This document shows positions 31,774 to 39,880 of a DNA stretch of 39,907 bases, piece by piece. Every line of letters starts with the position of its first letter. Position 1 is the first letter of the stretch. The DNA comes from Planctomycetota bacterium (GTDB taxonomy: Bacteria; Planctomycetota; UBA1135; JAKEFM01), in NCBI GenBank assembly GCA_022616055.1, contig JAKEFM010000012.1, forward strand, positions 1 to 39,907, given 5' to 3'. The notes under the pieces are model-generated. The model was given only the letters and a program-made list of their open reading frames with translations, did no database searches and had not been told where the DNA came from. The translations under genes were made by a program, and so were the position numbers.

Positions 31774-33759
31774 GTGAGGGCGGGAACCTGGCGCGCTCTG
31801 ATCGGCACGGCGGCGATCGCCGGACTGCTCGCCTTCGTCTCTCGCGTCTCCCCGCAACGCGACCGTGAGACGAGCCCGGATCACGTCCCGTGGTCGACGG
31901 GAGAGGAAGCCACGGCGGTCCCCGGACCTCCGGTCCCGGAGGACGGCGGGGCCTCGCGCCGCGTGTCCGTCGACGTGGCTCCGGCCTCCCCATCGAGCGA
32001 GGCGCGGCCCTCCCGACGAGCGCCCGTCTCGGCGGGGACATCCGGGCGGGCGGAGCCTCGGGGGATCCTCCTCCTCGTCCTCGACCCGCGCGGGGACCCG
32101 GTCCCCGACGCGCGGGTCGAAGCCTGGCCGTTCGAGGGAGGGCCGATGAGGCTCCCCGAGACGCCCCCCGCGCAGACGGTCCTCACCGACGGGGAAGGTC
32201 GGTGCACGATCCCTCTCCCGGCGCCCTCCGTCCTCCTCGTGGCGCGAAAGGAGGGCGTCGGAACCTCGCGCGTTCGACAGGTCGAGCCCGACCCCTCGAG
32301 AGAGCCGGAACACGTCCTCCTGCTCCAGTCGATGACGCGGCTCGGCGGACGGGTCCTCCGCTCCCACGGCGCGCCCGCCGCCGGCGTGCGCGTGGTCGTC
32401 GCGTCCTCCGGCGTGACGGTGACCAAGGAGGGCGTCCAGTTCGGACGGCCCCCTTCCCCGGCGACGACGGACGGAGAGGGGAGGTTCGCGTTCGAGCTCG
32501 AGGCGGCGAGCACCTTCTCCGTCTGGGCCGAGGACGAGGGAGGGAAGACGGAGCGCCTGACGGTCGTGCTCAAGCCGGGCCAGACCGAGGAGGTGACGCT
32601 GCGGTTCGCGGGCGCGTTCTCGATCATGGGGCTGCTCGCCGATCCGAGTGGGAGGCCCGCGCGGGAGGGGGTCGTGCGCGCGTTCGAGAAGGGCGAACGA
32701 TGGGCGAGGGCAGCCCGGGTGGAGCCCGAGGTCCTCGTGGCAAGAACGGGCGAGGACGGCGGGTTCCTCCTGAAGCTGTCCCGAGGAGGCGAGTACGTCG
32801 TCGTCGGCTCCGCGCGTGGCTTCGCGAACAGCCCGGCGCGCACGATCGTCCTCGAGGAGGCGAGCCCGCAGGCGAGCGTCTCGCTCGTGCTCGCGGCCGC
32901 CACGTCCATCGCGGGCCGGGTCCGGGGGCCGAACGGAGCACCCCTCGCGGGCGCCTCGCTCGCGGCCTCGCCGGAGGGGCCCGAAGGGCCCCGGTTGAGG
33001 CGGGACCAGCCCTCCCCCTTCTACCTCTTCGGCTCCGAACTTTCGGCGAGAACGGGGGAGGACGGGACCTTCCGGCTGGAGCCCACGAACCCCGCCACCC
33101 CCTACACGGTCACGTGCATCCCCGACACGCAGGACGAGGATCGCCGGGTGGTCCTGCGGGAAGTCGCGCCGGGCACCTCGAACCTCGAGATCCTCGTGAC
33201 GGAGGAGATCCTGCGCGGGGTCGTGGTCGAAGGGGTCGTCGAATCGGCGGAAGGGGGAGGCCCCCTGCCCCGCTTCCGGCTCCGGCTCTACAAGGAGCAC
33301 GGTGACCGGGCGTGGTCCCTGGAGGGTCGGGAGCGCTCGTTCGAGGACCCGCGGGGACGGTTCCGGATCGAGGGACTCCTCGCGGGAAACCGCTACGGGC
33401 TCGTCGCGGTGGCGGAGGGGCACGCGACCGGCGTCGTCGGGCCCTGGGTCGCCGAGGCCCCCGGGCGCACGTTCGAGATCCGGCTCCCGAAGCCGGGAGG
33501 CGTCGAGGTCCGCGTCGTGGACGGCCTCGGGCGCGGGGTCCCGCGCGCGAGCGCGGGCCTCAAGCGACTCGCGGAGCTCCGGTTGGAGGAGCCGTTGAGC
33601 CCCGCGGTCGCCGACCCCTCGGGGATCGCCCGATTCGAGCGCGTCGAGCCGGGCCGGTACCGCGTGCATGCCTGGCTCGGCGAGGTCCGCGCCCAGCCCG
33701 TCGAGGTCGAGGTGCCCGCGGGCGACACCGCGGTCGTCGAGATGCGCCTGCCGCGCTGA
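31774..33759 (+). CDS. Exported protein with carboxypeptidase-regulatory-like repeats
   Basis: The 661 residues begin with an N-terminal hydrophobic segment (ALIGTAAIAGLLAFVS) that is either a signal peptide or a membrane anchor. A Pro/Ser/Arg-rich linker follows. Then come several beta-sandwich repeats of the CarboxypepD_reg/Cna-B type: LVLDPRGDPVPDARVEAW, GGRVLRSHGAPAAGVRVVV, GRVRGPNGAPLAGASLAA and VEVRVVDGLGRGVPRASAG, each with a TDGEGRF-like turn. Such domains are structural or binding modules on the cell surface. No enzyme domain is attached. It stands alone, 147 bases after the carboxyltransferase gene. Confidence 0.8.
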   Translation: MRAGTWRALIGTAAIAGLLAFVSRVSPQRDRETSPDHVPWSTGEEATAVPGPPVPEDGGASRRVSVDVAPASPSSEARPSRRAPVSAGTSGRAEPRGILLLVLDPRGDPVPDARVEAWPFEGGPMRLPETPPAQTVLTDGEGRCTIPLPAPSVLLVARKEGVGTSRVRQVEPDPSREPEHVLLLQSMTRLGGRVLRSHGAPAAGVRVVVASSGVTVTKEGVQFGRPPSPATTDGEGRFAFELEAASTFSVWAEDEGGKTERLTVVLKPGQTEEVTLRFAGAFSIMGLLADPSGRPAREGVVRAFEKGERWARAARVEPEVLVARTGEDGGFLLKLSRGGEYVVVGSARGFANSPARTIVLEEASPQASVSLVLAAATSIAGRVRGPNGAPLAGASLAASPEGPEGPRLRRDQPSPFYLFGSELSARTGEDGTFRLEPTNPATPYTVTCIPDTQDEDRRVVLREVAPGTSNLEILVTEEILRGVVVEGVVESAEGGGPLPRFRLRLYKEHGDRAWSLEGRERSFEDPRGRFRIEGLLAGNRYGLVAVAEGHATGVVGPWVAEAPGRTFEIRLPKPGGVEVRVVDGLGRGVPRASAGLKRLAELRLEEPLSPAVADPSGIARFERVEPGRYRVHAWLGEVRAQPVEVEVPAGDTAVVEMRLPR

Positions 33760-33974
33760 TCGCGCCGGGGAACTCGAGAGGGGAGGAAGGCGACGACCCG
33801 CGCGGATCTCGGCGGGTCCCGGGTGAACAATCCCCTGCCCCGGCGCGGTTGCCGGGCCCGTTCACCGCGCCTAGTATCTGCGCGTCGGTTCGCCCGGTCC
33901 CGGGACCGGACGACACTCTCCGACTCGGTGAGGACTCCGAGGCTCACCCCCTCTCGAGCCCGCCGGAGCGAACG

Positions 33975-34245
33975 AAGCTGTGCCCGGCCGTCGAGGCTCC
34001 TCCTCGCCCCGGCGCTCCTGACGCTCGCCTCGGCGGCGCCGGCCCAGCCGTTCGGGTTCGTGCACGAGATGTTCCCGTGAATACCGCGCCGACGCAGGCC
34101 TTGGCCCTGGCGGACGTCGACGGAGCCGGGGACCTCGACGCCTTCCTGGCGAATGGAGATCGCGCGGGTCTCTACCTGGGCGACGGGAGTGCGGTCTTCT
34201 CCGACATCACGGGGACGAGCGTCCCGGCCGTCGGCCCAGGCCCTC
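33975..34245 (+). pseudogene. Broken FG-GAP/VCBS secreted protein gene
   Basis: One frame encodes a signal-peptide-like RPSRLLLAPALLTLASAAPAQ, then FGFVHEMFP and a TGA (34078-34080). From 34077 the frame one base back continues naturally: VNTAPTQALALADVDGAGDL, then DAFLANGDRAGLYLGDG, an FG-GAP/VCBS unit with a Ca-loop, to about 34240. After that no coding sense is seen, so it is both frameshifted and truncated. The surrounding sequence (33760-33974 and 34246-34433) shows nothing I can support. Confidence 0.55.
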
Positions 34246-34433
34246 ATCGATCGCATCTGCCTCACCTGCTCCGGTCTCGCGCTACGCGCATGAAAGGCAG
34301 GAGACCCTCCTTGGAGCCGCGGGCGCAAACCGTCCGACTCCTTCGGGACGAGGGAAACCCGAGGTCGGCGCGACCCACGTGGGTCGTTTCGGGACTCGCG
34401 GAGGAGACCGTCCTCGGGCCGGCCGCGAGGCGT

Positions 34434-35300
34434 TCAGTACGCGATCGCGACCCGGTAGGGATTCGAGAGGACCGGCCCGCCCGGCGTCAGGACCGCGGCG
34501 TGGAGGAAGACGGTCGTCCCGACGAGGGCGGCGCTGCTCGGGATCGAGACCGGGATCTGGGCGGGCGCGAGGGCGGGGATCGCGAAGAAGGCCGGGGAGA
34601 AGCCGAGCTCGACGTTTCCGATGCCGGCGAGGAACGTCGGACCCGCGCTCGTGTCGAAGCCGATCACCGACGCGCCCGCGGCGTTGACGAGCCGGAGGGC
34701 CACCGCCTGACCCGTGTACGGGACGCCGATGTAGTCGAGAACCGGGCCCAGGGGGACTCCGTAGATCGTCTGGATCCCCGCGATGTCGTCGGCCTCGATC
34801 GTCCGGAGGGCGAGACCGGGAATGGCCAGTCCGGACTGCATCGTCGCCCCGCTCACACCCGAGTGTCCCAGGCCGAGCGCGTGTCCCAGTTCGTGCGTCT
34901 CGAAACCCTGGAGGTCCACGGTCCCCGGAGGGGGACTGCCGCTCACGTCGTAGGGCGCGTTCCCCCCGACGAACGACGCGAAGGGACCTCCCGCGGGGCA
35001 GTTCGTTCCGCAGCAACTCCCGAAGGTCACCACGCTCGCCCCGGGCGGATAGGGCGGGGAGACGAGGCCGCCGAAGGCGAAGCGGAAGTTCGACGCCCCC
35101 GCGACGTTCCACTCCTGCGAGGCGAGGATCACCGCCCGGACCCAATCCTGGACGGTCCCCGTGCTGTTCAGCGGGAGAGTGGCGTCGATGTAGAAGGGGT
35201 GCGTCTGGGGCGAGGCGTAGCCGCAGATGACGTAGGCGCTCGCGCCGGGACTCGCCGCGGCAAGTCCGAGGAGGAGCGAGGCGAGACGCTTCGTCGCCAC
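34434..35300 (-). CDS. Secreted matrixin-type zinc metalloprotease
   Basis: The 288 residues have a signal peptide (LASLLLGLAAASPGASA) and the metzincin zinc site HELGHALGLGH (H136, E137, H140, H146), with a Met-turn at ATMQSG (M154). This places it in the M10 matrixin-like group. It should cut proteins outside the cell. The C-terminal 110 residues form a beta-rich domain ending IPSSAALVGTTVFLHA, related in pattern to the ends of the beta-helix and FG-GAP proteins here. A Cys cluster, GSCCGTNC, lies before the active site. The start GTG35300 directly abuts its GGAG, so translation may depend on the preceding CBS gene, which ends three bases earlier. Confidence 0.88.
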   Translation of the reverse strand: MATKRLASLLLGLAAASPGASAYVICGYASPQTHPFYIDATLPLNSTGTVQDWVRAVILASQEWNVAGASNFRFAFGGLVSPPYPPGASVVTFGSCCGTNCPAGGPFASFVGGNAPYDVSGSPPPGTVDLQGFETHELGHALGLGHSGVSGATMQSGLAIPGLALRTIEADDIAGIQTIYGVPLGPVLDYIGVPYTGQAVALRLVNAAGASVIGFDTSAGPTFLAGIGNVELGFSPAFFAIPALAPAQIPVSIPSSAALVGTTVFLHAAVLTPGGPVLSNPYRVAIAY

Positions 35301-35303
35301 CTC

Positions 35304-35747
35304 CTACTCGGTCCCCGGATGAGGGGAGTAGCGGATGTACTCCTCCATCGCCCGGATCTCCCCGTCCTTCACGTCGAGGTCGGTCTGGAGAAGCTCGCGC
35401 AGCGAGACCAGGGCGATCAACCTCCCCTTCTCGACGATCGGGAGGTGGCGGAAGTCGCGCCGGTGCATCGTCTGGACGCAGGCGTCGATCGAGTCGGTCG
35501 GGGAGGCGACGAAGAGGTCGGTCGTCATCACCTGGCCGACCTTCGTCGCGTCGATGTCCTTCCGCGGGAGGACGACGCGGGTCATCACGTCGCGCTCGGA
35601 GAAGATCCCGATGAGGCGGTCCCCCTCGACGACGGTGACCGCGCCGACCCTCTTCTCCGCCATGAGGCGGACGGCCTGGTGGACGGAGGCGTCGGGGCGG
35701 ACGAACACGACGGGCCTCGGCCGAAGGAGATCCCCGACGGTCTTCAC
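35304..35747 (-). CDS. Two-CBS-domain protein
   Basis: This 147-residue protein is little more than a CBS pair: VGDLLRPRPVVFVRPDASVH, then RVGAVTVVEGDRLIGIFSER and DVMTRVVL in the first; VGQVMTTDLFVASPTDSIDA and FRHLPIVEKGRLIALVSLRE in the second. CBS pairs bind adenosine nucleotides and act as energy or ligand sensors. No catalytic domain is attached. The gene follows tldE by 26 bases on the minus strand and abuts the matrixin gene, so all four are probably one transcript. The start is GTG35747. Confidence 0.9.
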   Translation of the reverse strand: MKTVGDLLRPRPVVFVRPDASVHQAVRLMAEKRVGAVTVVEGDRLIGIFSERDVMTRVVLPRKDIDATKVGQVMTTDLFVASPTDSIDACVQTMHRRDFRHLPIVEKGRLIALVSLRELLQTDLDVKDGEIRAMEEYIRYSPHPGTE

Positions 35748-35773
35748 GGCTGGGGGGGCATTCTAGGCCAGGC

Positions 35774-37102
35774 TCAGACGGCCTCCGAGACCGCCGTGAA
35801 GGTGAAGGCGTCCGCCAGGATCGCCGGGAAGACGCTCCCTCCGGTCTTCTCGGGCCGGGAGAAGGCGCGGACGTTCGAGAGGAGGACGGCGGGGCTCTCG
35901 TTGAAGCGGAGGTTCTTCACCGGGCGGACGATCTCCCCCTTCTCGACGAGGAAGACCCCGTCGCGCGTGAGGCCGGTGAAGAGGGCGCGCATCGGGTCGA
36001 CGGACCGGATGTACCAGAAGCTCGTCAGGAGGAGGGCGCGGTCGGCGAGGCGCAGCAGATCCTCGCGCGAGCGGTCCTCCCCCTCGAGGACGAGGGAGCG
36101 GGGAGCCGGGGTCGGCTCGCGGCCGGTCTTCTTCGCCCAGAAGCGGGAGACGTTGAGGTTGCGGAGCACCCCCTTCTCGATCCAGGGCGTCGGAGGGACC
36201 GGTCGGCCGTCCCCGTCGAAAGGGGAAGCGAGGATCGAAGGGTGCGTCGGGTCGGTGCGGAGGGTCACGTTCTCGCCGACGACGCGCTCGCCGAGGCGGC
36301 TCTTCCGCTCCGGACTGTCCTGGATGGAGAAGTAGGTCCGCCCCTCCTCCGTGTCGCGGGCGTCGAGGGAGCCGGCGAGGAGAGGGACGAATTCGCGGAC
36401 CGCGAGGGGCTCGAGGAGGACGGTCCAGTCCCCCGGCTCGACGGGCTGCGCGTCGCGGCTGCGGTTCGCGCGCTCGGTCGCCGAGCGCGCGAGGGCCTCG
36501 GGATCGATCCGGGCGACGTCGCGCTCGCCGTCCGCCGAGACCTTCGCCGAGCCGGTGCCGTCCTGCGTGCGGGCGGTGAGGGTGAAGTCCGCGTCGGTCC
36601 AGGCGTGGAAGGCGAAGAGGCCGGCCGAGGTCGCGGTCGCCATGACGGAGGCGTCCGTGGAGAACGTCCCCGCGGCGACGCACCGGGCGTCCCGGCAGAT
36701 CCGGATCGCCGTCTCGGCGCCGCGGGCGCGCGCCTCGGGCCTCGTCGCGGCGGTCCGCTCGACGAAGGCGGGGATCTCGGCGTAGGCCTGGGGGCCGAGG
36801 ACGGGCATCCGCTCCGGGTCGGGCGGGGCGAGGCGGGCCGCGGCGAGGGCGGCCTCCGCGCAGGCGCGGATGCCGGCCTCGTCGAGGCGGTTCGTCGAGG
36901 AGGAGCCGACCTTCGCGTCGAGGGCGACCTCGACCGAGAGGGTGGCGTCCTCGCGGACGGAGTTCTGGGTGATCGCTCCCGCGCCGAAGCGGGTGAGGGT
37001 CGCGACGTCCGCGTTGAGGTTCGCCCGGGCCTCGACGTTTCCGCAGGCGGCGAGGGCGCGCTCGAGGATCCGGCGCGCGCGCTCTCGGTCGGGGAGGGCC
37101 AT
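35774..37102 (-). CDS. TldE/PmbA-family peptidase subunit
   Basis: This is the second subunit of a TldD/TldE metalloprotease. The 442 residues lack the zinc motif, as expected for TldE: GAGAITQNSVREDATLSVEV near the N terminus, WTVLLEPLAVREFVPLLAG in the middle, then LASPFDGDGRPVPPTPWIEK and GVLRNLNVSRFWAKKTGRE in the C-terminal half, where PmbA-type proteins are most conserved. ATG37102 lies two bases after the TldD stop, so the pair is co-translated. Known TldD/E complexes unfold and cut small peptides such as microcin precursors. Unlike its partner, this subunit shows no export signal. Confidence 0.9.
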   Translation of the reverse strand: MALPDRERARRILERALAACGNVEARANLNADVATLTRFGAGAITQNSVREDATLSVEVALDAKVGSSSTNRLDEAGIRACAEAALAAARLAPPDPERMPVLGPQAYAEIPAFVERTAATRPEARARGAETAIRICRDARCVAAGTFSTDASVMATATSAGLFAFHAWTDADFTLTARTQDGTGSAKVSADGERDVARIDPEALARSATERANRSRDAQPVEPGDWTVLLEPLAVREFVPLLAGSLDARDTEEGRTYFSIQDSPERKSRLGERVVGENVTLRTDPTHPSILASPFDGDGRPVPPTPWIEKGVLRNLNVSRFWAKKTGREPTPAPRSLVLEGEDRSREDLLRLADRALLLTSFWYIRSVDPMRALFTGLTRDGVFLVEKGEIVRPVKNLRFNESPAVLLSNVRAFSRPEKTGGSVFPAILADAFTFTAVSEAV

Positions 37103-37104
37103 CG

Positions 37105-38652
37105 CTAGCCGGCGGGGGAGACCTCGATCCCGCGGAAGACGGCCGTGGAGCAGCCGTGCGTCTGCTGTCCCGCCTGGTTTGGCTGGCCCTTGCCGTCGTT
37201 GACGATCCCCTGGGGCTCCCAGAAGGCGCGGGAGGCGACGCCGTCGCAGGCGTTCCAGAAGTCGAGGGAGTTCGCGGCGTAGACGAGGTCGCGCAGGCGG
37301 CGCGTGGGCTTCCCGTCCTCGATCAGCCAGAAGGCGTCGCCGCCGAACTGGAAGTGGTAGCGCTGGTGGTCGATCGAATAGGAGCCGCGGCCGCGGATCA
37401 GGATGCCGCGCTTCACGGATCGGACGAGGTCCTCGGGGGTGACCGAGTCGGGGCCAGGATCGAGGTGGAGGTTCGGGATCCGGAGGAAGGGGACGGAGTT
37501 CCAGGAGTCGGCGTAGGAGCAGGCGGTCGAGGTCTTCTGCCCGATGAAGGGGGCGGTCTCCCGGGTCGTCTGGTAGCCGACGAAGAGGCCGTCGCGGACG
37601 ATCGGCCAGGCCACCGTCCTCACGCCGTCGTCGTCGTAGCCGCAGGTCGAGCGGCCGCCGGGGAGGGTGCGGTCGGCCGTGACGTTCACGTGCTTGGAGC
37701 CGTAGCGGAGGCGCCCGAGCTTCTCGGGGGTGGCGAAGGTCGTCCCCGCGTAGTCGGCCTCCCATCCGAGCGCGCGGTCGAGCTCGGTCGGGTGCGCGAT
37801 CGACTCGTGGATCGTCAGGTGGAGGTGGGAGGGGTCGAGGACGAGGTCGTAGCGGCCGGCGGGAGGAGGGGAGGCGGCGAGAGCCTCGACCGCCTCGCGC
37901 GCGATCCCCTCGGCCGACTCGACGATCCGGGCGCCCTCGACGTGCTCGTAGCCGGCGTTGAGGGGGGGGATGAAGGCGCTCCTCGACTTCGAGAGCCCGG
38001 AGCCGGTCGCCGTGGCGGTGAAGCCGGGGGCGCAGCGGAGGATGCGCTGGCGGATCCGGGAGCCCTCGCTCGAGGCGAAGAACTTGTCCTCGCGGGCGAA
38101 GGAGAGGGAGGAGGTGACGAGGCGGATGCCGGGGACCGCGAGGGCGCGGTCGGAGGCGCGCACGAGGAGATCGACCATCGCGTCGAGGGGGACCTCGAAG
38201 GGGTCCTTCTCGTGCGGGGTCTCGTAGGTGTCGCGGTAGGCCTCGACGGGGGTGAGGTCGACGCGGGCGGGGCGCGCGCGGGCCGAGGCGCGGGCGATCT
38301 CGACGGCGAGGGCCGCGACCCGCTCGACCTCGGCGGCCTCCAGGCGGGGAGAGGAGGCGAAGCCCCACGCGCCGTTGGCGAGGGCCCGGACGCCGAAGCC
38401 CTCGGAGGTGGAGTCGGAGAGGCGCGTGACGCGCCGGTCCCGGACTCGGACGTCGCGGCTGCGGTAGGCGCAGAGGCGGACGTCGGCGTAGGAGGCGCCG
38501 GCGTAGCGCGCGGTGCGGAGGGCGATCTCCGCGAGGTCGGCGCGCGGGTCGCCGGGCGGCCCCTTGGGGCGGGTCGGTGTCCGGCAGCCGGGGACGAGGA
38601 CGTAGGCGGGGACCGTGAGCCCGCAGAGCCGGAGGAACTCGCGCCGGTACAA
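37105..38652 (-). CDS. tldD: TldD-family zinc metalloprotease with Tat/lipobox-like N terminus
   Basis: The 515-residue catalytic subunit has the TldD zinc motif HESIAH (H282, E283, H287) within LHLTIHESIAHPTELDRALG, plus STCGYDDDGV and GGRSTCG downstream and a C-terminal NACDGVA block. The N terminus, YRREFLRLCGLTVPAYVLVPGC, looks like a twin-arginine signal followed by a hydrophobic stretch and a lipobox-like Cys. Classical TldD is cytosolic, so export is unexpected. The TTG start has AGGAG about five bases upstream. It leads the minus-strand operon tldD-tldE-CBS-matrixin. The partner TldE lacks a signal and could be carried with it only if folded together. Confidence 0.9.
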   Translation of the reverse strand: MYRREFLRLCGLTVPAYVLVPGCRTPTRPKGPPGDPRADLAEIALRTARYAGASYADVRLCAYRSRDVRVRDRRVTRLSDSTSEGFGVRALANGAWGFASSPRLEAAEVERVAALAVEIARASARARPARVDLTPVEAYRDTYETPHEKDPFEVPLDAMVDLLVRASDRALAVPGIRLVTSSLSFAREDKFFASSEGSRIRQRILRCAPGFTATATGSGLSKSRSAFIPPLNAGYEHVEGARIVESAEGIAREAVEALAASPPPAGRYDLVLDPSHLHLTIHESIAHPTELDRALGWEADYAGTTFATPEKLGRLRYGSKHVNVTADRTLPGGRSTCGYDDDGVRTVAWPIVRDGLFVGYQTTRETAPFIGQKTSTACSYADSWNSVPFLRIPNLHLDPGPDSVTPEDLVRSVKRGILIRGRGSYSIDHQRYHFQFGGDAFWLIEDGKPTRRLRDLVYAANSLDFWNACDGVASRAFWEPQGIVNDGKGQPNQAGQQTHGCSTAVFRGIEVSPAG

Positions 38653-38705
38653 GGGGTCTCCTGTCCAATCAGTGGCGGCCGAAGGCCCTCCGCAGGGTCG
38701 GCTGG

Positions 38706-39557
38706 TCAGGCCCTCTCGTCAAGTTCCTTGAGCGTTGTTCCATCCGTCGTCTTCCACTCGGTGAGTCCGCTAACGCCTCCCCCGTGGATCACAGATGCTG
38801 CCGCAGTGGGACTGGAGAACTCCGCGTCCTTCGTGAACTCGAAGAACCCGTCCCTCTCAACGAGGGCGCCGTCGGCTACGAGCTGCCTGCGCAACCGAAC
38901 AACCCATGGGTGACGCTGCTGCGCAGCCGGTCGGTCACTCAGGACGGCGGTCGATCCACGGAAGACGACGAACCCGTCCCGCGTGCGCTGGCCACGAGCT
39001 TCCGCGCCCTTCATGCGGCAGAAGAGGGGGCCCCCCGCCGGGGGTTCCGTCGAGGCCTGGGCGATCGGTGTGAGCAGGTCCGAACCGAGGACCGGCAAAA
39101 GCTGACGGATCCGGGACAGGAAGACTTCCATGTCCTCCCGGTCGGATTCCGGGAGCTTCGAGCCGCCCGCCTGATTCTGCTCCAGGGTGAAGCGGCCCAC
39201 CTGCGCTGCTTCGGCGAGCAGGCGACTCTCCAGAAACCGCACATGCGCTTTCGTCAGGTTTTCGTCCTTGCTCACGAAGACGATCGCCGCAACCCAAAAC
39301 TCCTTGCCTTTGTGTTGCTTGAGGCGATCCCGAATGATCTCCGCCTCCCCGATGTAGGCGTGCGGTGCGTTCGTCGATGGATCGCTGCCCGTGAGCACAT
39401 ACACCCCGGCCTTCTCGCACTCCTCTCGCCCGACGAGCCGGTCCAGCTCGGTCCGGGGCGCAGCGAGCGCCTTCCCCGTCCAGTTGGAGATCTCCGCCGT
39501 GCGCAGCCCCTTCGCGTCGCCATCTGGGAGGAAGAGCTTGATGGTCGCGGAAGTCAT
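38706..39557 (-). CDS. GIY-YIG nuclease domain plus DUF4357 protein
   Basis: From ATG39557 the 283 residues start with IKLFLPDGDAKGLRTAEISN, then a GIY-YIG domain: AGVYVLTGSDP (GVY at about 51-53), AYIGEAEIIRDRLKQH (YIG 68-70, R76) and FLESRLL with the catalytic Glu (E110). The C-terminal third matches DUF4357 in its FVVFRGSTAVLSDRP start and GGVSGLTEWKTTDGTTLKEL end. Such two-domain proteins occur in accessory and defence-like contexts, but the substrate is unknown. Its GC content is clearly lower than its neighbours, suggesting recent transfer. A long frame upstream of the ATG is Arg/Pro-rich and rejected. Confidence 0.85.
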   Translation of the reverse strand: MTSATIKLFLPDGDAKGLRTAEISNWTGKALAAPRTELDRLVGREECEKAGVYVLTGSDPSTNAPHAYIGEAEIIRDRLKQHKGKEFWVAAIVFVSKDENLTKAHVRFLESRLLAEAAQVGRFTLEQNQAGGSKLPESDREDMEVFLSRIRQLLPVLGSDLLTPIAQASTEPPAGGPLFCRMKGAEARGQRTRDGFVVFRGSTAVLSDRPAAQQRHPWVVRLRRQLVADGALVERDGFFEFTKDAEFSSPTAAASVIHGGGVSGLTEWKTTDGTTLKELDERA

Positions 39558-39880
39558 GTCCGTCCAATGGTCCTGACGGCGGATTATGCCGCCGAGGGAC
39601 GCCGCGCGTGATCCCCGGGCGGCTCGAGGTTCGGACGGCTCGACCGGGGTCGGGCCATCCTCCGTCCGATCCGGTCTCGCCCGCGTCGAGCGTCCGACGA
39701 ACGGCGAGGAGGGCCGTCGTGGTTCTCGCGCGACGCCCCTTGGCGGAGCGGGTCGGGGGCCCCCCTTGTCATCTTTCCAAGTTGCATTAGTAACGCGACG
39801 GTTTTTCCGGCGCGCCCACTGGAGGCGGCGCGCCGGCAGGGCGGCCATCCAGAGAAGTCCAGAGAAGGAAGGAGATCCCG
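39558..39880 (+). promoter_or_regulatory. Intergenic leader of the last gene: candidate promoter and inverted repeat
   Basis: This 323-base gap holds an AT-richer stretch with TTGTCA (39766-39771) and, 16 bases on, TAGTAA (39788-39793), a weak promoter candidate reading to the right. A perfect 10-base inverted repeat, CCGGCGCGCC (39807-39816) and GGCGCGCCGG (39827-39836), follows, with a ten-base spacer; no T-run follows it on the plus strand, so it suits an operator or leader hairpin better than a terminator. No gene is seen in the rest. Confidence 0.35.

Noticed and set aside
30007..33669. 1220-codon minus-strand open frame
   Set aside because: It is a shadow of the carboxyltransferase and repeat-protein genes; no recognisable domain.
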